From the NCBI GenBank assembly GCA_937916505.1, contig CALFSW010000093.1, forward strand, positions 1 through 45,131: a DNA stretch of 45,131 nucleotides. The letters are read 5' to 3'. Both the position numbers and the translations under genes were made by a program. Positions 1 to 10,300 of the stretch are shown in pieces; the first letter of the stretch is position 1, and each line of letters opens with the position of its first letter. The stretch is from an uncultured Verrucomicrobiales bacterium. Lineage in GTDB: Bacteria; Verrucomicrobiota; Verrucomicrobiia; Verrucomicrobiales; Akkermansiaceae. The notes beneath the pieces are model-generated. The model made no database searches and had not been told where the DNA came from. It was given only the letters and a program-made list of their open reading frames with translations.

Positions 1-1
1 T

Positions 2-1435
2 GCCGATCCCAACTCCGGCTCCCTTGAAGCGGTGAGTGAGGAAGGGGAGGCCGCCTGCCGGGAGGTCTTCGCGGCGTCCTCCCTGAAGCTTGCGCAGGAA
101 CCCTTCGCGACGGCTTTGCAGGAACGGGGAGCAACGATCGAGGACGACCTCGCGGTGCTTCCGATCCGCAGTCCGGAACGAGTGTTCGGGTTCTGGGTAT
201 TCAGGGCTTCGGACACGGCGGTGGTCGAGCAGGCCAAAGGATACGTCGAGCGTCTCAGCGGAATGCTGGAGCACCGGGAGGAGTGGCGCGCGCGGGCCCG
301 TCCGCATCAACTCGGGAACGACGATGCCGCTGCCCTGCGCATCCAGCCTCTCCACGATCAACTTGAGAGCTCTATCGATCTTCTTGATCATGGGCGTCGG
401 GTGCTGGCCGAGGCGCTTTCCTGTTCCCGCGAAGCGGTCCTCGTCTTCGATCCCTTCGGAACCCTCATCCATGCCAGCCGGCGCTGCGCCGACCTCCTCG
501 GGTCGGCGGGCGTGGAGTTCGCGGAGTCCCCGCCCCTCGATCTTCTCGGAGCCCTGACCGATGCGGAACCGGATGAGATTCGTCGCGCCCTGCGCTTTGC
601 GGCACTCACCGGCGAGGAGGCGGCCTTGAAGGCCTCCGCGTCGCTCGCCGCGGGCCGTGATTTTTTCGTTCACCTCCGCACCCTCACGGAAGCGGAGGGT
701 GAAGGCAGCGGTGGGAGCCGGGAACCCCCCGGACTGATCGTGCTGCTCCAGGACGTGACCCAGTCCGCGCGGGCCGCCCTCCTCAAGGATGAGTTCATGG
801 AGCGCATCTACTTCCAGTTGAACAACGACTTCGAGGCGGTGCTTGCAGCCTCCGCCCTCTTGAACGATCCACGCGTCGATTCCTCGGATCGCGAGGAGCT
901 GCTCGCCATGATCGGCGAGAAGATCGAGGAAGCCTCGGAGCGGATGAAGGAGAGCCGCGCGCACTTGCAGACCGAGTTCAGCCCGGTGGCGGTGGAGCGC
1001 TACCCGATGCGCTTCGAGCCCGTCTTCCGTGCCGCCAGCGCCGCAGTGGGGTCCGATCTGGAGTCCCATCAGGTCACGATCAAGGCCTCGGTCTCCGATT
1101 ACCTCCAACTCGTCCTCGCCGCTCCCAAACCGTTGGAAGACCTGTTGTGCGCCATCCTGCTCACGCTCGTCCAGGATGCGCGGGAAGAGAGCCGCCTCAC
1201 GGTGGAGGCGGTGCAGGAGCAAGGCGGTCTGGTAGTGACCCTCGCAAACCAGGGCTTCGGGATGCCCCAGGAAAAGTTGGACCGGTTCCTGAAGGAGGGT
1301 GCGGGCGCGCACGAAACGCTCGATGCCATCGGGAGCGGAATCAACACCGCCAAAGCGTGGGGAGGGAGCCTCAAGGTGCGCAGCGAAGTGGGCTCCGGCA
1401 TCGTCTTTACAATGAAACTTAGGAGCGTAATCTGA
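2..1435 (+). CDS. Degenerate PAS-containing sensor histidine kinase, 5' end outside window
   Basis: The frame is open from base 2, and the first possible start (GTG at 32) has no ribosome-binding site, so the gene probably begins to the left. Going downstream there is a GAF-like tail, a PAS domain (about bases 400-780, with the FDPFGTLIHAS core), a DHp-like helix pair and a GHKL ATPase-like end. The usual H-box context (KDEF....SHEL) reads KDEFMERIYFQLNND, so the phospho-accepting His is replaced by Phe (codon 812-814). The ATPase N-box has no recognisable Asn, and the G1 motif reads NQGFGM rather than DxGxG. It is therefore probably a catalytically weak or dead kinase that binds ligand or partner, or tunes another kinase. 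The receiver gene follows after 17 bases with a good AAGGAG site, and then pgsC, suggesting one transcript. Kinase-fold assignment is firm; loss of activity is inferred. Confidence 0.8.
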   Translation, partial: ADPNSGSLEAVSEEGEAACREVFAASSLKLAQEPFATALQERGATIEDDLAVLPIRSPERVFGFWVFRASDTAVVEQAKGYVERLSGMLEHREEWRARARPHQLGNDDAAALRIQPLHDQLESSIDLLDHGRRVLAEALSCSREAVLVFDPFGTLIHASRRCADLLGSAGVEFAESPPLDLLGALTDAEPDEIRRALRFAALTGEEAALKASASLAAGRDFFVHLRTLTEAEGEGSGGSREPPGLIVLLQDVTQSARAALLKDEFMERIYFQLNNDFEAVLAASALLNDPRVDSSDREELLAMIGEKIEEASERMKESRAHLQTEFSPVAVERYPMRFEPVFRAASAAVGSDLESHQVTIKASVSDYLQLVLAAPKPLEDLLCAILLTLVQDAREESRLTVEAVQEQGGLVVTLANQGFGMPQEKLDRFLKEGAGAHETLDAIGSGINTAKAWGGSLKVRSEVGSGIVFTMKLRSVI

Positions 1436-1452
1436 ATCGAAGGAGCCCCCTC

Positions 1453-1845
1453 ATGACACCCGAATCACCCTCCAACCCACCCGCCAGGAAGCGCTTGTTG
1501 CTTGTCGATGACGACCGGCACGTGCGGCGCATTCTCGCGCTGGGCCTGAGACTCGAAGGCTACGAAGTCGAGCAGGCTGCGGACGGTCGGGAGGCCCTCG
1601 AGAAGCTCCGCGAGCGCGGCGTCGACGCTGTGATGGTGGATCTCATGATGCCGGTCATGGACGGGCGCGCCTTCATCCAAAAAGCGCGCGAGGAACTGGG
1701 AGCCAGCCTCCCGATCCTGGTGCTGACTTCCGTCGACCGGGCCGATGCCACTCATGACCTGCTGGAAGGCGGTGCCTCCGCGATCCTGCACAAACCGGTC
1801 AAGGTTCCTGATATCGTTGCACAACTCCAAAAGCTCGAGCCTTGA
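1453..1845 (+). CDS. Single-domain response regulator (CheY-like receiver)
   Basis: A 130-residue protein consisting of one receiver domain and no output domain. The acidic pair is in LLLVDDD, the phospho-acceptor Asp in VMVDLMMP, the switch Thr in VLTS and the Lys in LHKPV, so all key residues are present and it should be phosphorylatable. The ATG is preceded by AAGGAG at 1439-1444. Its stop codon overlaps the TTG start of the next gene (TTGA at 1842-1845), which suggests translational coupling to the PgsC-like protein. Since the upstream kinase lacks its His, the phosphate more likely comes from another kinase, for example the hybrid kinase at 18.0-21.1 kb. It may act by protein contact on the synthase; that role is inferred from position only. 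Confidence 0.92.
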   Translation: MTPESPSNPPARKRLLLVDDDRHVRRILALGLRLEGYEVEQAADGREALEKLRERGVDAVMVDLMMPVMDGRAFIQKAREELGASLPILVLTSVDRADATHDLLEGGASAILHKPVKVPDIVAQLQKLEP

Positions 1846-4800
1846 ACTGGTTTCCACTCCCCATCTTTCCCGAAGGCAGCCTTGCCAGTTCGGTTGTCAC
1901 GACGGTGTGGGTCGGGGTCGTGGTGTTCTGCATCATGAACCTCCGCTTCGGGTGGACCTTTTCGGGGCTGGTGGTGCCGGGATACCTTGTTCCCCTCATC
2001 CTCGTGAAGCCGTGGGCGGCGGGCGTGATCGTGGCAGAGGCGCTCCTCACCCTCTGGACCTTGCAGGCCCTCACCAAGCTGCTCCCGAAGTTCAAACTCG
2101 GCTGCACGTTCTTCGGCCGCGACCGCTTCATGGCCATGATCATGATCAGTGCCCTCTACCGGGCGGTGGCGGACACCTGGCTTCTACCGGGCCTCGGCGA
2201 GTACCTCGCAACCAACTTTGGGTTCGAGTTCGACTACCGCAACAACCTGCAGAGCTTCGGCCTCATCGTGATCTGCCTCGCGGCCAACCAGCTCTGGAAG
2301 ACCGGGATCGTGAAAGGCGGGGTCCCTTTCGTCTTCAACATCCTCGTGACCTGTCTCCTGGTGCGCTTCGTCCTGATGGAGTTCACCAACTTCAGCATCA
2401 GCAACCTCAGTTTCCTGTATGAAGACATCGCGGCCTCCAGCTACGCCGCGCCCAAGGCTTACATCGTCCTCATCACGACCTCGATCCTGGCTTCACGCAT
2501 GAACCTCCTCTACGGCTGGGATTTCAACGGGATCATGATTCCGTCCCTCATCGCTTTGCAGTGGTACGAGCCCACCAAGGTGCTCACCTCCATCGTGGAG
2601 GCGCTGGTGATCCTCGGTGCCGCAGTCCTGCTCCTGAAGCTGCCCCTCTTCAAGTCCGTGACGGTGGAGGGTGCCCGCAAGCTGCTTCTCTTCTTCACAA
2701 TCAGCTTCGTCTACAAGATGGCGATCGGCTGGGGGATGCTCTTCCTCGCGCCCGAAGCGAAAGTCAGCGACCTCTATGGCTTCGGCTACCTCCTGCCCAC
2801 CCTCATGGCGATCAAGATGCACCAGATCGGGAAGGTTGTGCACCAGTTGCGGATCACAGTGCAGATCTCGCTCGTCTCTATCCTCGTCGCGAATGTGGTC
2901 GGGTTTGCCTTGACCTTCCTCCCCAGCGCGGGAGTGTCGGCGGAGGGGCAGATGACGTTGCAGGAGTCGCGTCGGGCCCCGGCCTCGCAGTTGGAGGCGT
3001 TCGCGACGCGGAGCTTCATCGATTCGCACGCCGCGGTTGGGGCGCCGCCCCTCGCGGCGCCCCGTCCGGATGAAATCTATGTCTTCGAGCAAGGGCTCGA
3101 GGCCCTCGGGAAGTTCGCCGCTACAGGGGCGGAGCGCACCTTCCAGCGAGCCCGGAGCGAACTGGCGGCGGCCGGATTTCGCATCGACCGCCTTGGGGAC
3201 CGCTACCTGCAGGTAGCGCCGGTCTACCCCGCGACGGGTCGGCCCTTCTTCATTATGGACCGCCTCACCACCAGTGATCTCGCGGTGGAGTGCCCGCGGG
3301 CGCTTGAGGAACTAGAGACTTTCTCCACCGCCTTCGCGGTGTTCGAGGACCAGGGAGCGCGGATCCTGGCGGTGGGGGGAATGGCGGGGTCGGGTAGCGG
3401 GGCGGCGCTCGGAGACTACGGGGTGCCGCGCTCCTGGTTCGCAAGCGTCCACCAGGCCTTCGGTCGCAAGGGAGCTATCCAGGTGCGCCGCGCCCCGGTG
3501 CAGGATGATCGGAGCCTCCTCTATGTGAAACGGGCCCTGCCCGTCTCGTTGAACCTGAGCAGGATCGAAGACCTTTTCGGAAGCTTCACGGCACGCTGGG
3601 AAGCGCCGCCCGAACGGAACCCGCTGCGCGATGCCAACCGCTCGCAGTTCTGCGAACTCTTCCTCACCGAGGCGGCGCTCATGCCGATCGGCCCGCCGGT
3701 CGCTGTCGTCGAGCTCAACGAACCGGTCGACTCGCTGGTGCGGCGCGAGTTCGAGGCCTTCGCGCCGAAGGCCGCCAACCTCTATCGGCCTCCGAGCGCG
3801 CCGGAACTGTTGCACCTCGATCGCCACCTCCTCCAGCCTCTCTTCGCCCTGCGCTCCGCAGAACTCGAATCGCAGCTCGTCCGCCTCCGTCACCACGCCG
3901 CGTTTTACGGTTACATCGTGACCGCCTCGCAGGACCGCCACGGGATCTACGTCGTGCTGAAGGAAGAGAGTCCGCGCCGTCACTGGGGAAGCATCGTGGT
4001 GCGGGTCGATCGAAGCGGGGATGGATCCGCTCCGTTCTGCCTTGAGGTGCCGAGCCGGGTCGAAGACCGCTCCCTGCTCTCCTTCGCCGCCACCCAGTTC
4101 AAGCGCCTCGGCGCGCGCGCCCTCATCGCGGCCGGCACCAATTCCCTCAGCAACAGCGACGGGAGCGCGACCCTCACCGTCATGCCGAACCGCGGCAGCT
4201 TCTTCAACCTCGCCCACCAGGTCTTCGTACGGAGTGCCGCTACCCGCCGCCCGGTCGTGATCCAGTGCCGGGCCTTTCTGCCGGCGGAGGGCGAACCGTA
4301 TCCTGAAGGTGATCTGATCTTCGCAGCCTACCGAGAGAATCGTTCCGAAGGGGAGATCCGCGCCGCGCTCGATCCGGTCCTTACTCTTCTTGAGGGGGAC
4401 GGCCTTGAGATCGCCACGGTGGGCGAAGCCGATCCCTCCTCGCCCTACGCGGTCGGGGTCAATCCCCAGGCGAAGTATCTCGATTTCATCGAGGACGGCA
4501 CCTTCGCGATGTTCTGGTGCTCCCCCTTCCTGCGCGAAAACTACCGCTTCGAAGAGGAGAACGACTCGCTTCTCAAGATGCTCAAGGCGGTCGGGATCGC
4601 GATCAACGACGAGCCCCTCGCGACGTTCCTCGCCGGGAAGGAATTTACCCCGCACGGAGCTGCCAACGAACTCCTCAAGGAACGTCTGCGCGCCTTCCGT
4701 CAGCGCAAAGACATCCACATCCTGGAACACCTCCCCAGCGAGTTCGCAGGCGACCGCTTCGAGGCGGTGCTCGATCCCCACGGCCGCCAGTTGCTCCTGG

Positions 4801-4952
4801 TGTGCCTCGATTCCGAGGGCAGGCCGCGCCTCGTCGCAAACCTCGCCGGCCATGCCTTCGAGCGTTCCCATCCCGCCGGAGCCACCAGTCCGGAAACCTT
4901 CATCGATGCCCGCGCCGCCTGGCTCGAGCTGCCACCCCCGCCCGCCCGATGA
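1842..4952 (+). CDS. pgsC: Tandem PgsC/CapC-like membrane protein with large duplicated soluble tail
   Basis: 1036 residues, against roughly 150 for a classical PgsC. The first ~365 residues are strongly hydrophobic and contain the PgsC layout twice. Copy 1 has RFGWTFSGLVVPGYL (from about residue 34), then FGRDRF. Copy 2 has LLYGWDFNGIMIPSL (from about residue 220), then a related EGARKL segment. PgsC is the membrane partner of the PgsB ligase in poly-gamma-glutamate synthesis and export. The remaining ~650 residues look soluble and hold two copies of one domain: DLAVECP...QGARILAVGG...SWFASVHQAF near residues 475-560, and FCLEVPS...LGARALIAAG...SFFNLAHQVF near 735-800. The TTG start overlaps the receiver gene's stop; the stop overlaps the next start (ATGA). 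No catalytic residue is certain in the tail. PgsC identity is well supported; the tail's function is unknown. Confidence 0.82.
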   Translation: MNWFPLPIFPEGSLASSVVTTVWVGVVVFCIMNLRFGWTFSGLVVPGYLVPLILVKPWAAGVIVAEALLTLWTLQALTKLLPKFKLGCTFFGRDRFMAMIMISALYRAVADTWLLPGLGEYLATNFGFEFDYRNNLQSFGLIVICLAANQLWKTGIVKGGVPFVFNILVTCLLVRFVLMEFTNFSISNLSFLYEDIAASSYAAPKAYIVLITTSILASRMNLLYGWDFNGIMIPSLIALQWYEPTKVLTSIVEALVILGAAVLLLKLPLFKSVTVEGARKLLLFFTISFVYKMAIGWGMLFLAPEAKVSDLYGFGYLLPTLMAIKMHQIGKVVHQLRITVQISLVSILVANVVGFALTFLPSAGVSAEGQMTLQESRRAPASQLEAFATRSFIDSHAAVGAPPLAAPRPDEIYVFEQGLEALGKFAATGAERTFQRARSELAAAGFRIDRLGDRYLQVAPVYPATGRPFFIMDRLTTSDLAVECPRALEELETFSTAFAVFEDQGARILAVGGMAGSGSGAALGDYGVPRSWFASVHQAFGRKGAIQVRRAPVQDDRSLLYVKRALPVSLNLSRIEDLFGSFTARWEAPPERNPLRDANRSQFCELFLTEAALMPIGPPVAVVELNEPVDSLVRREFEAFAPKAANLYRPPSAPELLHLDRHLLQPLFALRSAELESQLVRLRHHAAFYGYIVTASQDRHGIYVVLKEESPRRHWGSIVVRVDRSGDGSAPFCLEVPSRVEDRSLLSFAATQFKRLGARALIAAGTNSLSNSDGSATLTVMPNRGSFFNLAHQVFVRSAATRRPVVIQCRAFLPAEGEPYPEGDLIFAAYRENRSEGEIRAALDPVLTLLEGDGLEIATVGEADPSSPYAVGVNPQAKYLDFIEDGTFAMFWCSPFLRENYRFEEENDSLLKMLKAVGIAINDEPLATFLAGKEFTPHGAANELLKERLRAFRQRKDIHILEHLPSEFAGDRFEAVLDPHGRQLLLVCLDSEGRPRLVANLAGHAFERSHPAGATSPETFIDARAAWLELPPPPAR

Positions 4953-7381
4953 GACGCCGCCTTCGTCATACCTTGTTCTGGATCCTGGCCCTCGCTGCAG
5001 GCGGGTTCCTGGCGACGCATTGGATCAAGGACCTCGGCGCTGGCGAGGGCGGGCGCGAGGTGCCCGAGACCGCGCGGGCCCGCCCGGTGGTGGTTCTCGA
5101 CAGCGAGCGCTGGACGTCCTTCCGCATCCCGTCAAATGCGATGCGGGTCAAGCTCCTCAGCCGTGCCAACCTCACCGGTGAACTGCCGGATCTCATCGAC
5201 CGGGAGTTCCCCTACGAACTCGATTACGAACTCGAATCGCTCACCGGGGCTTCCGTTGCACGGGGGACCTTTGCCTTGCGCGCCAACGTGATCCCAATGG
5301 TGGACGCGGAAGGTGCGCCCCATGCGGTGGCGATGATTCGTGAGGTGGACCTCACCCCGGCTTCCGCCAAGGTCTCTACCCTCGAGTTGGGGTCCGGCGA
5401 GATCCTTATCCTGAAACTGCGGACGCGGGCTCTCGACGCCGCAATCGCGGATGTCTCGGTGCGCGGTTTCCTCCGGCGGAAAACTTCGGAGCGCAAGCTC
5501 GCCTACCAGTGGAGCCGTCTCAGTCCGGCCGGCCGCGACCGGCTCACCCAGCCGCGGCTCCACGGCCTCGCGGATCTCACCCGCGCCGAGCAACTCGGCG
5601 TCCTTCAGAACCGTTGGGTTCCTTTCGGCGCGCAGGGAGTGGCCGACAGCGACTACCGCGAACGCATCCTCTACCTCCGCGACGACTTGTTCCCCGCCAA
5701 GCGCCAGTTGATCGAGCCGTTGGGGATCGGGGAACTGCGTTGCGGTCCGCACCGGCGCGCGATCATCGGGGTGCCGCCGCCGGGCGGGATCGTCCGCCTC
5801 GAATTCCGTCGCATTATTCCGGCACCGGCCGCGCCGGTGCAGATCCGGTTCTTCGGCGAGACGATTCACGAGCGCACCACCCAACAGTATTCCCTCGACA
5901 CCGATCTCTCCGATTTCTCCGCGCCGTTCGCGAGCGGGATGCTGGAGATCGAGTCGCCGGTAGAGGTCGCGGTCCGCCCGTTCTGGATCGCGGAGGGGCA
6001 GCCCGAGGTGCTGCTCGAACCGGAGCCGTCGGTGGTCCGTTCCTGGCGGGCGGGGGGTGAGGAGACCGTCACCTTCCTGCTGGGGGGCGATCGCGGGCGG
6101 CGTGATTTCTTCCGTTTCAGCGTTCGTCCCGCCGCCGATCTCGCCGCGTCCTTGCGCCTCGAGTTCCTCGACGCGGCGGGCGCCGTGGTGCAGGCGGACA
6201 CGCGCGAGGTCGCCCCCATCTCTTCGCTCTACGATGTGCTGCTCACCGAGGAGGGAGAGACCGTCGTGAACGATCCGGTGGAACTGATCCTGCAGCTTCC
6301 CTCCGGGGTGGCTGCGATCCGGTTGCGCGCCGACCGGGAAGTCTTCCTGAGTGGCTACACGCGCCCCTCCTCGCTCCCGCATCGCACCCGCGTCCCCGCC
6401 GACTACGTGCGCGCCCTTCCCGACCCCGATCGTCTTCCGGTCTGGTTCGGCATGCGCCCGGAAGGAGCGGACGACCTGATCCGCGCTCACCGCTCGGTCG
6501 TGATCCACACCCAGACCCGGCCGCCGGAGGACGACGCCGACATCCTCGCCGGCAACTACCAGTGGGAGGATTTCCAACCGGTCGAGAGCGCCCTCGGGCA
6601 GTATCTCATGAACGACCGCGATCCGAAGTCGCCGAGCCGCACCGAGGCTCTTCCGTCGCTCTTCATGCCGTTGGCGATCGGCGTCAACCAGCCCCTCGCG
6701 CTCGCGAATCCGCCCGGTCTCGACCTGCCCTCGCGGCGCCTCGCCTTCGTGCGCGACGGGCGCGCACCGGTCCGGCTCCGCATCTTCCTCGATGGCGCGC
6801 GGTTCTTCGAGCGCGACCTCGTCACGGAGCGCGGCGAACTCCTCCTGCCGCTCATCCCTCCCGGCAGCCGGACCCTTCGTATCGAGTGCGCGGCGAGCGG
6901 CCTGCAGTGCTTCCTCAACTACGTTGCGCCGGAGCGCGCCACCAAACTGAAGCGCCTTGCGCAGCGCGTCTCAGCGGGAACTTCGCTCGTCTTCCCCTGC
7001 GAGAAGGCCAGCGAAGAAGACGAACTACTGACCGGGATGTACTTCGCGCCCGCCGGCGTGCAGGACGAGGCGGAAATTCACCTCACGATCCGACCCGGCG
7101 AGGGCGGCGCCTTCCGGCCCGTCGCGGAGAGCTTCACGCTGCGCGAGCGAACCTACTTCGTCACGCCCGACCCGGCCCTTCAGACTCCGGTGCTCGGTGG
7201 CAGGATCCCGACCGTCGATGGCGGGCGCCGCTTCTTCATTCCGCTGGGCCGCGACCTGCAGCCCGGCTCCTACGAAGTGACCATCACCCTGGTCAAGGGG
7301 AGCGACGGCTACCTGACCTTGTCAAAAGTAACGGGCGGCGATTATTCCGACGCGAGATTTTTCCGAGAAGCAAGCAGATGA
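4949..7381 (+). CDS. Membrane-anchored periplasmic beta-rich protein of the PGA-type locus
   Basis: 810 residues from an ATG overlapping the pgsC stop (ATGA). An arginine-rich start (MRRRLRH) is followed by one hydrophobic segment (about residues 8-24, FWILALAAGGFLATHW) with no clear cleavage site, so I read it as an inner-membrane anchor with a periplasmic body. The body has many short alternating hydrophobic stretches separated by Gly/Pro turns, typical of several beta-sandwich domains, and few long helices. No enzyme motif was recognised. Phrases such as SFRIPS, FFIPLGRDLQPGSYEVTITL and SLVFPCE recall carbohydrate- or polymer-binding beta modules and resemble pieces of the next protein. 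Its place between the membrane subunit and the outer-membrane protein suggests a periplasmic connector or chaperone for the exported polymer. The ORF can be read further upstream in frame, but that part overlaps pgsC and is not credible. Confidence 0.72.
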   Translation: MRRRLRHTLFWILALAAGGFLATHWIKDLGAGEGGREVPETARARPVVVLDSERWTSFRIPSNAMRVKLLSRANLTGELPDLIDREFPYELDYELESLTGASVARGTFALRANVIPMVDAEGAPHAVAMIREVDLTPASAKVSTLELGSGEILILKLRTRALDAAIADVSVRGFLRRKTSERKLAYQWSRLSPAGRDRLTQPRLHGLADLTRAEQLGVLQNRWVPFGAQGVADSDYRERILYLRDDLFPAKRQLIEPLGIGELRCGPHRRAIIGVPPPGGIVRLEFRRIIPAPAAPVQIRFFGETIHERTTQQYSLDTDLSDFSAPFASGMLEIESPVEVAVRPFWIAEGQPEVLLEPEPSVVRSWRAGGEETVTFLLGGDRGRRDFFRFSVRPAADLAASLRLEFLDAAGAVVQADTREVAPISSLYDVLLTEEGETVVNDPVELILQLPSGVAAIRLRADREVFLSGYTRPSSLPHRTRVPADYVRALPDPDRLPVWFGMRPEGADDLIRAHRSVVIHTQTRPPEDDADILAGNYQWEDFQPVESALGQYLMNDRDPKSPSRTEALPSLFMPLAIGVNQPLALANPPGLDLPSRRLAFVRDGRAPVRLRIFLDGARFFERDLVTERGELLLPLIPPGSRTLRIECAASGLQCFLNYVAPERATKLKRLAQRVSAGTSLVFPCEKASEEDELLTGMYFAPAGVQDEAEIHLTIRPGEGGAFRPVAESFTLRERTYFVTPDPALQTPVLGGRIPTVDGGRRFFIPLGRDLQPGSYEVTITLVKGSDGYLTLSKVTGGDYSDARFFREASR

Positions 7382-10300
7382 AGAACCGAACCCACATCAC
7401 TCTCGTCATGGCGGTCGCCTCCATGCTGGCAGCCGTCCCGCCGCTCTCCGCGCAGGACGGGGTCGAGGATATCCTCCGCCGCGATTACGAATTGCCCCTG
7501 CGCTGGGATAACATCGAGGGGCACCCCGAGTGGGTGTCGGGGATTGAACCCTCCTTCAGTCTTCTGGCGCGCCGCCATGAAGTGGTTCTCGCGCCCGGTG
7601 AGGGCACCTGCGTGCGCATTCCCGCCTACGAGATGCTCCGCATCCTCCGCGGCGGACAAGGCCTCGTGCCCGGCGAAGTCGAGATCGCGCTCTCGACCGG
7701 TTCCGGTCTCCTCGCCTTCACCGAACCCACTCCCGATGCCAATGGCATTTCGCTCCTCGTCGATCCCGAACGCCCCTATCCGATGCTGGCGCACGTCACG
7801 AGGCCGGCCCATTTCACGGAAGCGATCCGGGTCAGCCTTTACTCCTCGCGGCATGTCCCGCTGCGGGAAGTTGGCAGCTACCGCGACCTGATCCGCTTCG
7901 GCGCGAAAAACAAGGTTCGGCTGACCACCTCGGTGGAGGCAGAGGCCCTCGAGTTCTGGCGCTGGAATCGCGGCGACGGCGTGACCCTGAACCTGCGCGG
8001 TCCGGGCCGTTACCTGTTGGAGACCCGCTATCGCTACCCGCCTTGCGAGCGAAAACTGCCGCAGACCTACCGCATCCAGGTACGCGACGGGGACAGTAAC
8101 ACGCCGGTCGCGACGGTGGACTACGCCACCAGTCACGAAACCGCGCACCTCGTTTGCGCGGAGGGCGAGGCCCAGGTCGTGAGCCGCCTCGAGCCGGGAT
8201 TCTTCGAATTGACGGAGGATCGCGACTACCGCGTCACCCTCCAGACCACCGCGCCGGTCTTTGTGCGCCTCCTGCGAATGGAGGATCCGGCTTACCTCAT
8301 CGCTTCGCTCAACGCCCCCGACCCGCGCCCGGGGGAAGTGGCAAGGGAACTGCGCCCCCGCCGCTTCCAGCAGTCGCTGTGGGAGATTCCGGAGGACGGA
8401 CTGGGCCGCGCCCTCGGAGATCCGATCAGCTTCCCGGCCGACCAGTTGGAGCGCGCCGCGATGCGTCTCGAGCGGGACAACCTCCGGCGCGAAGGCGGCA
8501 TGATGGCCATCGCCCTCCTCTGGAACGGGGGAGCGCCGCGCCGCGATTATCCGAACATCCGGGAACGCTGGCGGGAATACACCGGGTTCCGCACCTACTA
8601 CCGGGACGCCCTGCCGGAAGGAGCCTGTCTCGGTGCCTTGAAACGCGCCTACTTCCCGGCCCGCACCCTGCAGGGCATCGGGACCTACCGCGAATGGCTC
8701 GTGCTGGGAACGCAGCACCTCGATGCCGGGTTCGGCCGCCTGCCGCTGGCGACCTTCGGCCCCATCCAGAACGGCGGAACCAAGAGCATCTACCGCCTTC
8801 CGGAGCGCGCGACGGCCTCCATCATCCGCATCGCGGCGGAGCGCAAGAGCGAGCGGGCGTCCGATTTCTGGGTCCGGATTCCGGGCGAGAAGGCGCGGCG
8901 CTTCCGCCTTCTCCCGCAGCCGGAATTGCCGTGGCGGGAGACCAAGCCGACCCAGGGCGAAGCGGCCCTCACCCTGATTCCGGGCGACACTCTCAAAACG
9001 CCGGCCTCCCTGCGCCGGGAATCCAATAACCTCGTGCCGACGGGCTATTTCGAGTTCTTCGTGCCGGCACGGGTGCGCCGCATCGAGCTTTGGAATGCCG
9101 AGGGGAGCGAGCACCTCCCGGTCGCGGTGCAGTACCGCGCCTCGGACGTCTTCGAGTTGTCGGAGGATGAGTATGACTCGGTGGTGGAGAGTCTGGGGGA
9201 TCAGGATCGCGACCGCGTCTTTCCACTCCTCGTGGAGTTCCTGACGGGCGAAGAAGTCGCGCGCGGCGACGGCGGCGAACCCGGGGCGCGGGAAGAGCTT
9301 TTCAACCACTGGGAACCGTTGCGCCGTTTCGTGCGTTCACGCTACCGCCAGTTCGTGGACTCGGTCGCGGTCGAGGGCAACATGGATCCCACCGCGTCCC
9401 GGCTCGCGGAGGCCGACCGGCTCCTCGCGGAAGGCGAGTACTTCCTCGCGGAGCGGCTGGCGCGCTATCTCTATCTTTATGCCAATGACGACGCGACGCG
9501 GCGGGGGGCCTTCACGCGATTGACCGAGATCGCGGAGCGGCACCTCGAAGAAGATCGCATCGTCATGAATGCCTGCGTGGCGATGGTGGTGGAACCGGGG
9601 ACCGCACACGCCGCCGCCCTCGGCCAGCTCCTGCGGGAACAAGCCGAACCGGAACTGGCCCTCATGCTGGCCCTCGCCTTGCCGCCCGGAGACGCGATGA
9701 CGTGCGACCTGCGCCTCGCCTGCACCTTCGTAAAGGGGTGGTGGGAGCACTTCCGGGCGATCCTCCGCGAGCGCCCGGTCCAGCCCGAAGCCCGCGTGTG
9801 GTATGCCCGTAAGTTGTGGCGGGACGGGAACGCCGACGAGGCGCGGCGGCAATTGAACCTGGCGGGCGGAATCGGGATGGAGTGGCTTGCGCACCTCGAA
9901 GCGGCCCACCGCGCGAGTGCCAGGGTCTTTGGGGGTGAGGCGGAGGGCTTGCGGGAGTGGGCGAGGTCCGAAACCTCCCACCCGGGCGTGATGCACTGGG
10001 CGCCGGTCAGCCACGAACAGGTCCGCTCCTTCCGGGCCGGGGTCACGGTGCGCGCCCTCGAGCGCGAAAAGTACTTCCACGCCTTCATCGCCTCGCCCGA
10101 CGAGCCGCTCGAATTGCAGTTCCCCTCGCCTCGCAAGCTGCGCATCGAGTGCCGTCCCCTACATCCCTCCGGGTCCGACGAGCCGATCGAAGGCTGGGTC
10201 GTCCTCGAAGCGGGCGGTGCGCAGCGCAAGCTTCCCGTGATCGCGAACTACCGCTCCACGGGGCTGGAGGTCGTCGGCCGCGAATTCGAACAGCCCGGAA

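Noticed and set aside
6562-7377. Upstream in-frame extension of the giant exported protein
   Set aside because: It overlaps the 810-residue gene in another frame and has Arg/Pro-rich shadow composition. The ATG at 7378 has a textbook signal peptide and ATGA coupling.
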